Positions 18,504 through 28,779 of a DNA stretch of 64,000 bases are shown in pieces. The position numbers and the translations under genes are program-made. The notes beneath the pieces are model-generated. The model searched no databases, had not been told where the DNA came from, and saw only the letters and a list, made by a program, of their open reading frames with translations. Within the stretch, counting starts at the first letter, position 1; each line of letters begins with the position of its first letter. The stretch covers positions 534,162 to 598,161 of the forward strand of contig CM056391.1 in assembly GCA_029718625.1 (NCBI GenBank), read 5' to 3'. This DNA comes from Synaphobranchus kaupii (taxonomy: Eukaryota; Chordata; Actinopteri; Anguilliformes; Synaphobranchidae).

Positions 18504-18894
18504 GAGGCAGACGGGGTTTCCAGCCCGTATTCGAACCGAGATAGTCACGTAGACTCACGCGAGATTTTGTCTTACCGTATTCGTACCAAGGGGCCAAGAC
18601 TGGGATTTCGTTTTGAAGCTCACTTCCTGGTTGGGCTGGGAGCGGCCATAGTGCCGTTGCTCACTAGCGCCACTGCGGTTTGCTCCAGTATAGGTCTTTC
18701 ACCATGTAAGTCAATACATTTTTTACACAAGAAAATGTAGTCCCAATAGGTGCTTTTTCCTTCGTCTAATGCCTCTCCCAGTGCCGATTTTTTAAATTAT
18801 TGTGTCCTTTGGACAGGGTATTAACATTTGTTCAGGACCAATCAGAGGGACAGGTTGAGTCCTGGGGTCACTGACATAGATAGGTTCTATAGAG

Positions 18895-19637
18895 CAGGGG
18901 TTCTCAATCCTGGTCCTGGGGGACCCCTGTGTATGCTGGCTTTCGTTGCAACCGCAGTTGCAATCCCAGAATTTTAACAAGCTGTTAATTTTTCTTAATT
19001 AGGTGCTTGTCATGTTTGGAGGAATTATTCACCCTCTTAAGCCACATTATATCAGAAATAGCTATGGATGCCATGTAGAATAAACACCCCATGTTCACAT
19101 TGTGCTATATTATTTAAAAAAGATAAGAAAATTATTTAACAGATCCATTTAAAGACTGATTTGAATCAATAGGCTCCTAATTGGTGAAAGTGTGGACACA
19201 TGGCCACTAAAATTAACCATTTCGTAGATAATGAAGAATTCAAACACAAAGCAAATGATAACGAGCCAAACCTGCATTGTCTTAAGCTTAAAGAAAAAAT
19301 TGAGTTAAACACATGTGTTCAACAACCTAATTAGGAGCCTATTGATTCACTTCACTCTTTCATTTGAGTGAAAATACATTATTTTGTAACCTTTTCTTAT
19401 GTAATTGTTGCAATATAGCACAATAAGCACAATGTGAACATGGGGAGTTTGTTCTACATGGCATGCATAGCTATTTCTGACATAATGTGTCTTAAGTGGG
19501 CGAATAATTCCTCCAAACATGAAAAGCACCTAATTAAGAAAAATTAACAGCTTGTTAAAATTCTGGGATTGCAACTGCGGTTGCAACGAAAACCAGCATA
19601 CACAGGGGTCCCCCAGGACCAGGATTGAGAACCCCTG
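18895..19637. mobile_element. Non-autonomous hAT-like MITE with 8-bp target-site duplication
   Basis: Begins CAGGGGTTCTCAATCCTGGT and ends with its exact inverse. It is flanked on both sides by the identical octamer CTATAGAG (18887-18894 and 19638-19645). The inverted similarity continues far inward, including GACCCCTGTGTATGCTGG, AATTCCTCCAAACATG and CCTAATTAGGAGCCTATTGA-like segments. No open frame of note. The 8-bp duplication and CAGGGGT terminus are diagnostic of the hAT superfamily. Confidence 0.93.
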
Positions 19638-19645
19638 CTATAGAG

Positions 19646-20915
19646 TTCTCACTGCCCTCACTCAGTGGGGCGGGACCAGAAGGGGGAGACAACAATCATT
19701 GGTCCAAAACACGCCCTGGAGTCTTGGGACCTATTTTTATACAGTCTATGATTAGTCTTTTCTCTCTTTTTTCAGTGAAAACTCAAAGCATGTGTTTCAG
19801 ATTTATTCTGTGGTCTATAAGAGACACCAGACATGCATAATTTGACTTCTAAGAGTCAAGTGCATGTTAATTGAATTTGTCTGGGAATTTTAATAATTAA
19901 ATAAGCCATCGCACCGTGTTTACACACTAGCCCAGATAAAGCGATGTCCACTCTGGACATGTTGGTGGTAGAGCGAGACACAGTTGCTATGTCAACGAGT
20001 TTATTCTTAGAAAATGTAGGCCAATGTATCCCATAAATTCTTACCTATTTAACAGAGTTTACTTTCTGAAACTGGTTGAATTCTACGATTTCCATATTAA
20101 GAGCAGTCATATTTTCAAATCATTAACACAAAACTGCAATTGGAAGCAACACCAATAACTTTTTGACTTGCATCAAATAACATTGTCTAAAACTTCTTTC
20201 ATGCACAGACAGTTCCAGATTTGATCGTCTGGGTGGCACTCTTGTCTTGTAAATCTTCAGATTAATAATGCAAACTCTGGGTTAAATGCACGGTAAAAGA
20301 TAATGGTAATTAGTTTGATTAAGCAGCAGTGGTTCGATGCATAATAATGACATTCCAGGCACACTGTAAGATGGTAATATTGACCTTTTATCGGCATTCA
20401 AATTGCATTTATAAAGTATAATTAAACCTGAATTTAAGTAACTCAGCACAGCTATTTTTAAAATATAAGAACCTCTGGTGTTTGTTCAACAGTGTAAGGT
20501 AGAGTGCAGGGTCAGACAGTGTTCCTTTAGAGATTGAAAAGCAAACAAAGCATTTAGTATTCAGTGTATCCTTCAGGTTTTTTTTTTTGTTTCAGCACAG
20601 ACTCTGCCAGTGCACCAATGTCAATGTGAGAAATTAAAATAAACTGTTTTGACATGTCTGCCCCTTCAGAGATGATAAAACAGTAGTTGCCACTTTCTTC
20701 ACTAACTGCATTTTTGTACAGAGAACTGAGCAGAAACTGTCTTCAGTAATTTCTCTGGGAAATTGGTAGTCAGTGGGAGAAGATGATAGCTCTGCTCCTC
20801 CACTGTGGTCTGAACAACTTGGTATGCCATTTGGATGGTGCTGGTTAGATACTGAATTTGACACATCTACTTGGAGGATGTCAAGAAAAAATTGTAAATG
20901 TGTGAGTGTGTTGAT

Positions 20916-20991
<76 letters not shown>

Positions 20992-22149
20992 GGTTGTATC
21001 TACACTGTATCATGTAACAGGATCAATATATTCTCTCCTCTGTAATTGTTTCTTTGACTGTAAACATGACAACCCTTTTTGCTTGCCTTCCGGCAAGTAT
21101 GTCATGGCTTGGCAGTTTCAGGAGAAATGATCAAATCTTTTTTTTTTTTCTTCTTCTTTTTTTGGTATTTTCCCGTCTCCTCTCGTCTCTCTGTCCCTCT
21201 ATACATCACTCCACCCTCCGTCTTCCCCTGTCTGATCCACTGACAAGTTTACTCAGGGCGATAGGCATAGCAGGGAGAGCGCCTGTGTATATGCTGTGCC
21301 GATTCGCCGGGCCAGCAATGCCCTTTGGACACGCCTGAGGGAAAGGATAGAGTGGCTCTAAACATTGATGCTATTGAGCTGTGTACATGGCGCCCTGCAG
21401 TAAATGGGGTTGAGGTTTTATGAGTGCGAGATGGGAAACGACACACGGAGATATATAGAGGAAACAGGGAAAGGGAATCGCAAAGGATAGACGGATCACT
21501 CTCCAGAGATCTCACCTTTCAGAGACACGCTGTTCTGTCCCGGCTGCAACCCCAGGTATTTGTCTTCACCCCTCCTGTCCTCTCCTCTCGACTCAGACAT
21601 TTTTTAACATCGTGCTGTCCTCCGATGCCTCGTTTCGCCCTGTCCTCGGATGTCTCGTTTCCCGCTCAAATTTTTTGTTGCGCAGCTTCGTACTATTTGC
21701 ATTTTAACACCGACTTGCCGTGAATATGTATATCAAAGGCCAGTCATAATTGCTAGAGCAAAAGAAAGTTGATTGCTGCTACTGAAAGAGCTGAAAGAAA
21801 ACTCCATGGTGTGCAGTTTTCTGTTTAAATTTTTATCAGCCTTTTTTGTGAACAATAAGCAGTTTTATTTATATGCCTCCCAGTTTGTTTCTTTGCTGTT
21901 ACTGTGATATTAACGCAGGGAAAGTAATTGGTGTAGCCTTTCTTAGTCAACTTATCTCGCATCCCAGTCTGTGTTTTTTTTTTTTTTTTGACAGCACACA
22001 ACCTCTGTCGGATTAGATGGCAGTGTTTGCATTCACGTTCACAATGCACGTGTACTGTCCAGTGATGTCAAGCCGAGTCTTTCCTTGTATAGGAAACGTC
22101 GCATCACTAACATGCATCTCTCGCATGTCTTCTGTGTTGTCTTCCCCAG
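19646..22149. other. Intergenic DNA between rps19 and the GPCR gene
   Basis: Upstream of both divergently oriented genes. It contains a GA microsatellite (20919-20988) and poly-T runs. A CTTCCCCAG acceptor ending at 22149 suggests that a 5' untranslated GPCR exon lies somewhere here, but I could not place it. Confidence 0.5.
20919..20988. repeat. GA microsatellite, about 35 units
   Basis: Uninterrupted GA dinucleotides. Confidence 0.98.
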
Positions 22150-22169
22150 TTTTACGGCCCCGCCCAGCC

Positions 22170-22504
22170 ATGCAGCATATGTGGCTGTACTCAGTGTGTC
22201 AGTGTGCGCTGTACATGTCTGTGATTGGGGTGAGCGTGAGGATGTGCGTGGGGCGGGGCTGGCGGAGCAGGGCCGCGGGCGGTGGCGGCGTTTCCGAGTG
22301 CCTGCAGATCTGCCTGGGCTGGGTGGGGGCGGTGGGGGGCATGGTAGCCATCCCCGCGTCTGTGCTGCTGAACCTGAGGAGGCCTCAGTGCCTGTACACC
22401 TGCCTCACCCTGGTGTGCTGCCCCCTGCTGGTCAGGCAGTTCACCATGTGCTTGCTGCTGCTGCTGACCCTCGACTCGCACCTCCAGTACAGGCTGGGAG
22501 AGAG
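22170..22504 (+). CDS. GPCR coding exon 1 (TM1-TM3)
   Basis: 335 nt, from [12 protein letters not shown] to the split Arg codon AG/GTAAGG. It covers TM1, a Gly/Arg-rich first intracellular loop, TM2 with IPASVLLNL, and TM3 ending [12 protein letters not shown]. Confidence 0.82.
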
Positions 22505-25491
22505 GTAAGGGCGTGTCCTGTCAGGGGCAGGGGCGAAGCTAAGGGGGCGTAACAGGGAAAGCTTTCCCCGGGCCGGTCACTAGCGGGTGGGGAGGGCCCC
22601 TAAAGGTGTGTGTGCGTGTGTGTGTATATGTATATGTGTGTGTGCGTGCGCATACAGGGAGGCCCTTTCTCATATGTTTTTTCTGCACAAACCATTTCTA
22701 GATCATTCCCTTGTCAGGGGAATGGAGTCCAGTAAGAAATGGGAGGAGAAGGAGTGAGGGAGAGTTGGAGTTGTGTAGGGTAGGGTAGTGTAAAATACAG
22801 GAGGAAGGATGGGAACGGGTGACAGATACATTACAAAATAAGAGCATTATGTGTTTCAAGGACAAGTAAAAAGACTGAGAGGAAAGGCAGTATGGTTGAC
22901 TTCCAGAGTTAATAATAGTAAATTCCTTGTCGAAACAGAAAGAACACCAGGGATATAGTCCAACGTTAGGCCAGTTTTGACAGTGAAATGACAACCGAAC
23001 AGCCAGTGACACAGGGATAGGTTGCTGCTGCTGCTGCTGCCGCCACCGCCAATTGCAAAAACAAAATTTGAGGGAACAACATTGTCATTTCTCTCCGCCT
23101 GAAAGCCAGCGAGTCCCTGAAACACACAAACACACATAATCAGCTGGGGATTTCACAGTTTCCTGAGGGTTTTGCAACAAGCAAAATTACTTTCTTTCCC
23201 TGTCACATCAGTGATCATTTTTTCCATGACAATTATTATTTTATTTTTTTAAATCAGGTTGGTCAACTGAGGACTTAAAGTGTGTAGAAATGTAAGGGAT
23301 CATGTAGCCAATCAAATATAGGGGCTGATAAGGTGGTCAGATGTTGAGCCATTTTTTTGTATGAATTTGGCCAGGGGGAAGCTTATATTATGAAGCTGGA
23401 TTACTGAGGTAGCTGGAAAGCTGCAGTAAAATCAGTCCTTGTTGCAGATTTGGGAGGGTTCTGGGTTTTACTCAGTTAACTCAGTAATCCTGCTTCATGA
23501 TACAAGCCACAAAGCAGTGGGGTGAACCTTTGATCATCATCATCGCAGGCATTTAGCAGACGCTCTTATCCAGAGCGACTTACACGACCTTTTAGCATTT
23601 TTATTTTTAATTTTTTTTACATATTATCCATTTATACAGCTGGATATATACTGAAGCAATTCAGGTTAAGTACCTTGCTCAAGGGTACAACGGCAGTGTC
23701 CTACCTGGGAATTGAACCTGCAACCTTTCAGTTACAAGGCCACAAAGAGTCAGAACCTCGCTATAACATCTCATCCAAAGGAACCTTTTACAGCAGCGTT
23801 CTATCAACATGCAAGGCCTGAGAGAAGACTGCCCCCTACTGGCCCACCAATATCTCTTCCAGCAGCAACCTTATTTTCCCAGACGGCCTCCCATTCAATT
23901 ATTAACCAAGCCCAGACCTGTTTAGCTTTTTGTAGTTAGCCATGAGAGGGGCACAGGGTGGCTATGACTGCTGTATTTCCCTTTAGAACATTTACTCACT
24001 GTTTCATTCTCACACACTTGGATTACCACTGAGCTCTTTCATTTTTCAAGTCAATTTACATTGGTGTGGTTTGTTTGTATGCTGTAAGATGTGGCGTGCC
24101 ATTTGAAAGAGGATGGAGCTACAAGCTGGGCTTCTTGCAGGAAATAAGGCACAAGTCTGATATGACTGGGATAATTAAGGATGATGGATGGGAAACATTG
24201 CAGTAGTTTGTACAGTAGAGTGACTGTTCCAGAGAGTGCGCAAGGGTGTTTGTGGGAAGGAGGTTGTTATTAGTCTGGGTTCTGTTGTGTCTGATCAAGC
24301 AGGGCGTCCATTATCTCTCTCCTTAATTAGAGGGTCTCCTTGGAGATGTGGCACGTCCTATCGAAACACAGTGTTCCAACAGCCTTGTTGTGACAGCACG
24401 TGGTCCTGCCCGACCTGGTAGCTGCACCCCGCTTCTCTCCCTCAGTGTACAATTTACAATTTAGGCATTTAGCAAAACCTTTTAGCCAAAGTGACTTTTC
24501 ATTAACATGGTGATACAACCGCTATTAGAGCTAGTGCCACAAGACCTATAAAATAAAAAGACAGAAGGGTTAGTTTTTCCTGGTAGAGATGACGTTGTTG
24601 TGAAACATGTACAGTTGTTTTGTGCTTCTGTTAGGCGCTTGCGCTTCCCGTTCTCCCCCCTTGTGTGTCAGATATGCCGTCCTGGTAAGCCGCCGTCGGG
24701 CCCTGCTGGCGGTCCTGTTCAGCTGGGTGGGCTCCGTCCTGACCGCCTTTGCTCAGTTCATCTGCCGGAACGTTCCGGACACCTGGGGCCAATCCGCGGG
24801 AGGGGGCTCGGCCGGGCTGGGGCTGGGCGCGGCAGCGGGAGCCAACTGGACCACCCCATTTCCTCCGCCCAAATACCCTGGCCCTGAAGACCTCTCCATC
24901 ATCGGGAAGTACCTCCCCTACGGCGGCTTCCTGTCCAAGTTCTACGTGGAGGACCTGCGCAACTTCACCTACGCCCAAATCCACGGCAACCACTGGGGAG
25001 TGTGCGCCGTGGACACCGTGCTCAGCCCTGAGTTCCTGGTCTACGTCTACGCCGTCACCGTGTTCGTCCTCCCTCTGCTGGTCCTGCTGGCCATCCACCT
25101 GGACCTGTTGTGCGTGGCGCCCAAGCTGGCCCCCGGCCTGTCCCAGGCCCCCAAGAGCCAGGTGGCTCGGTCGCGCTCCCTGGCGCTCTCCCTCTCCCTC
25201 CTGTTCCTCCTCTGCCTCCCCCTCCACACCTCCAATGCCCTCCTGCTCTTCTCCCCCAGCACCCTGCAGCCCGCCTGGTTGCCCGCCTTCGCCTCCTTCC
25301 TCTTCCAGCTCTACGGCCTAGTTCCGCCTCTTCTCTACAGCCCCGCCCTGGCCCTGCCTCCCTCACCCCCGCCTCTGCCCGTTTCCCCGGGGAAGAATTT
25401 TGACGTGACGCTCTGCTTAGATGTGCAGCGCTGCGGCATCTGTTGCCTTCCCCGGGGAATGCGCAAAGTAAAAATATGTCCACCGGTGTGA
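22170..25491 (+). CDS. Divergent adenosine-receptor-like G-protein-coupled receptor, two coding exons
   Basis: Exons 22170-22504 and 24672-25491 join in frame to 384 residues. Similarity to adenosine receptors is clear: IPASVLLNL and [14 protein letters not shown] (TM2-TM3), [15 protein letters not shown] (TM3-TM4 loop), [20 protein letters not shown] (TM5), [18 protein letters not shown] (TM6) and PPLLYS (TM7). The intron splits the Arg before YAVLV, the position used in adenosine receptor genes (before YKMVV in A1). C78 and C223 fit the TM3-ECL2 disulfide. ECL2 is long and Gly/Pro-rich, with N-glycosylation sites at N170 and N209. Canonical residues are lost: D2.50 to G53, DRY to DSH (102-104), W6.48 to C293, NPxxY to PPLLY (330-334). 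H6.52 (H297) and N6.55 (N300) remain. The start at M1 (22170) follows an acceptor at 22149; an in-frame ATG upstream at 22017 is less likely. Ligand and signalling are unknown. No frameshift or stop is present. Confidence 0.82.
23543..23973 (-). mobile_element. Composite SINE: 5S-rRNA-derived head joined to a tRNA-SINE 3' half
   Basis: On the minus strand, from the right: a degenerate 5S rRNA segment (23867-23973, with AAGCTAAACAGGTCTGGGCT and AATTGAATGGGAGGCC), then GGGCCAGTAGGGGGCAGTCT and GAGGTTCTGACTCTTTGTGG, typical of fish 5S SINEs. It passes at about 23744 into CCTTGTAACTGAAAGGTTGC, a tRNA B-box (GGTTCAATTCCC), and the tail GTCGCTCTGGATAAGAGCGT. The two halves belong to different SINE families. 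Confidence 0.75.
24468..24512 (-). mobile_element. SINE tail fragment
   Basis: GGCATTTAGCAAAACCTTTT and AGCCAAAGTGACTT resemble the inverse of the common tail AAGTCGCTCTGGATAAGAGCGTCTGCTAAATGCC. Only the tail is present. Confidence 0.5.
24672..25491 (+). CDS. GPCR coding exon 2 (TM4-TM7 and tail)
   Basis: 820 nt. The acceptor is TTGTGTGTCAG and the stop is TGA. It encodes TM4 to TM7 and a C-terminal tail with CGICCLPRG, whose Cys residues could be palmitoylated. Exon GC content is much higher than in the flanking intron. Confidence 0.85.
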
Positions 25492-26163
25492 GGGGTCGAC
25501 AGGGAGAACGCACGCCCTTCTGCCACGGTGACTCTTGCAGTCACGATCCTAACTGCAGACTAAAATCAAATCCTAGTCCGAAGCAATGTTCCTTCTCACA
25601 TTAAAATATTGTCACCCTTATTGTACACCTGTTACTAAGCATAGGACCAAATTCAGTTACAGACCATAAACGTTTACATTAAAATGTAATCACTCTGAGC
25701 TGATACTCAATTCAAAAGGTATTTCTCATTTTAACAGGTAACCCATACAGCACTGCGACCCTAATCTCACCCTACAGTGAAATTCATCAGCACTGTGCCT
25801 CCAGTGATACTTAGCAGAGTTCATTACACCTTGTTTACCAAGCAACGGGAAAATGCTGCAATGTACTGATGCAAAATTAATGTCTGTGTGTGACAATTCC
25901 ATTTTTGCTATGATTGAACTTGGATCTCTGCCTTACACTTAAATAAAACCACTTGTTCATACTAATTGGATTGCGTTTTAGATTTTCTTTTTCCCCAGCC
26001 TTGGGTGAATGTTGTTTCTCTGTATCTCACTCTTACGGAAAAGCAAACACAGTAGACACAAGTAGAAAATCCATGCCAATATAGCCGATTAAAAAAAATG
26101 TGTGAACATAAATATGATCATGAGGCTGTCACGCGCGCACAGACACACACGGACAGACACGTG

Positions 26164-26200
<37 letters not shown>

Positions 26201-28669
26201 AAATGCATGAGTTTGAATAACAGCAGATACTGCCTTCAAACTGCCAAACTCTCTCCTGGGGAGGAATCCAAGACCAATCGGTCTCCATAGAGACAGCCCA
26301 TTGAAGTAAGTGTCCTCTTTGCTCGAAAGCATCTCGCTTGTTGATGGGAAATCTCTCAGCCTTTAACATGAACAAAGTCATTGCCATCAATCAGTCACGC
26401 CAGCAAATACAAGGTTCGTTGCATGACTGAGTCCTCATAGTGCATGTGATGAGACTGCTTACTAAAGTGGACAGAAGTCATCGTTTGACCCTTTTTATAC
26501 CAGATTTTACAGTGTTATAAGTGGCGCTGATTTGAGGTAAGCCAGTTATGAACTGTGTTCCGATCCAAACCTTTCAGCACTGTGACAGGGAGGTCCATCA
26601 GTTTGATTGCCGTTTGACAATTAGCCTTTATGACAGGCAAAACGCATCGCCTCACCATCAATAGAAGATAAACGTATCGATTCATTGCTGCGATCGCCCC
26701 GGCTTTTAAATCTACTTTTTCACCCAGTGAACAAACAGCGGCCTTCTTAGTGGTTCCGCTATAATCGCGCGCTGTATTGATCCTGTAGGAAATAATGGAG
26801 ATACCATACCATCCTGAGTGCTTGAAGTTTCATTCACAGATCTGTATTTTTCCCCTTTCTCAGTCAGGTGACTCATTTTCTAACCTTCTTTTTTATCCCT
26901 TTGTTTTCATCACTCTTGGACTCCCTGCCGAGCCATCCTTATATCCCTTTTACCTCCCTGCCAGGCTAATTCCTGCTTTCTTTTGATCCGCTCAAAGTTT
27001 TTATCTCCCTGGCCTCTGAATAAATAATAATCGTTTATAAAAAATATTTTAAAAAAATAAAAAAAACTGGCTTCTCACTCGCTCTCCACTTATTTTTAAA
27101 GTGTTTTTTATTTTCTCGTGCTTTGTATCTTTCCCCTATAAAGAAATACAGTTAGCTATATCAACAGCGACGCGGGGACTACAAATTAAAGAGGAGAGCA
27201 AAAGACAGAGCGGAAGAGACAGACACAGACCATCACAGAGGACAGACAAGGATAGAAACAGGAAGAAAGAGAGGAGAGGAAAGCAAAAGAGAGAAAGGAG
27301 GGACAGCAGTTTCTACAGAAATAACAAACATGGGAAGTGTATACAATTAATAACAATTACAATAATAATAATAACAACAGTAACAACAATCGTAATAGTC
27401 AAAATAATAATTATAATTAATAAAAACCAATAAGACATCAGGTATTTCATAATGACAAAATGAAATGATTTCCCCCCCCCCCCCCCCCCCCCATTTTCTT
27501 GTTTTTTTTTTCCCTCAAAGATCACTTAACAGTATTTTTTTCGGTTTTGCACCGCTAGGCTAATATTCTGATATTCTGTGTTAGTATAGTAACATCGCTT
27601 CATAATACGTTCCAAAGTAAATATTTTTTTTGTTGTTTTTTTAAAAAAAAGATTCATTTCATGTTCTTGTCATCTTTTTTATACAAATAACATTTGAGTT
27701 CAGAGATATGTATCATTGTGTAACTGTATTCTGTCTGTATTGTAGCACTCGGAAAACAACCTTTTGTCCAATATCTTGTTCTTCCAGTTTTTCCATTCTC
27801 TCAGTGTTATGCTCATTCAAGCCTTTAATTCTCTTAAAATAGAATTTAAAATAATCTGTCCTCTTTAACAACCATCAGTGTGTCATGCCCTTTTCCCCCT
27901 TTCTCTCACGAGTAGACAATATAATCCCTCAACTATTCGCAAACAACGGGAGAGATTACAAGGGAGAGAAAGAAAGAAAATTTTAAGAGAGAATACTTCA
28001 GTAGTACAAATAATTCCAGAGGAACGGACTGAGAGAGAATAGAGTGAGGCCCTCACACTGAGAAGGCTTGCCCAGGATATGGATTATTTAATACAAATAT
28101 ATAGGGAGGCCTTATATTTACATGTATATGTACGCTTAATGAGTCGTCTGTGTGGCACTCTGTTTTATTGTCAAGATGATATATGTGGGGTTTGTCTTCT
28201 TATTGGCTGAGAGGCTTTTGACCATTTAAGTATTTCAATTTTCTGATGTCATTCAATAGCTCACAATGCCTGCCCCCCACTCCAATTCCACCCTATAGCC
28301 CGCCATCCTGCTATCTTCCTCTATTTTGGCAGGCTGTGGACTGTGTGATGTGTTCTGACTAAGCAGTTCTCTCTGGGTGCAGGACTCAAACATTTTTTCT
28401 CTCAGTCGGTCTCAGTCGGCTAAGCACAGTGCACGGGGGGGGGGAATTCTTTTCCTTCTTTTTCTTCTTTCTCTCCTTCATTAAAAAAACAAAACAAAAA
28501 AAACAGGCCCTCTCTCCCTCATGCTGTCACTACGCCTGAATCCCTTCCCGTATATGGCACAATTGTGATAGGTGGATCATCTTTCCCTTTTGACAGTCTT
28601 GCAGTGTTGTGTGCAGTGTGGAGAATGCCGTTGTACAGTCGCAGTTGAGGAGGCTGCCAGCAGAGGGCG
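25492..28669. other. Intergenic DNA between two convergent genes, including their probable 3' UTRs
   Basis: A plus-strand AATAAA at 25942-25947 could end the GPCR mRNA. Other contents are a CA repeat (26167-26194), a C homopolymer (27473-27492) and AT-rich low-complexity DNA. The cadm4 3' UTR must begin at 28669 and run left, but its end is not clear. No other exon seen. Confidence 0.6.
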
Positions 28670-28779
28670 CTACAGTAAATACTCCTTCTTGCCCTCCCTG
28701 GAGTCGCTGCCGTTGAGAAAAGCTTCTTGGACCTCCCCGTGCTCGTCCAGGCCACTGGCCTCGTGGGTCAGGTATGAGC
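28670..28779 (-). CDS. cadm4: cadm4 last exon: cytoplasmic tail
   Basis: 110 nt with stop. It encodes [20 protein letters not shown], then [15 protein letters not shown]. The juxtamembrane SYLTHEASG block is the protein-4.1-type binding region of the family. The final residues would be the PDZ ligand, but human CADM4 ends FFI and CADM1 ends YFI, whereas this ends YLL. Confidence 0.95.

Larger units (their letters stand above)
22505..24671. other. GPCR intron with SINE material
   Basis: 2.2-kb intron. It contains a GT/GC repeat (22605-22655), a short GCT/GCC repeat (23024-23050, TGC then CGC triplets), a composite SINE (23543-23973) and a SINE-tail fragment (24468-24512). Confidence 0.8.

Noticed and set aside
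24631..25513. Large antisense and alternative-frame open frames over GPCR exon 2
   Set aside because: The exon is GC-rich, which keeps shadow frames open. Only the frame with GPCR membrane segments shows family similarity.
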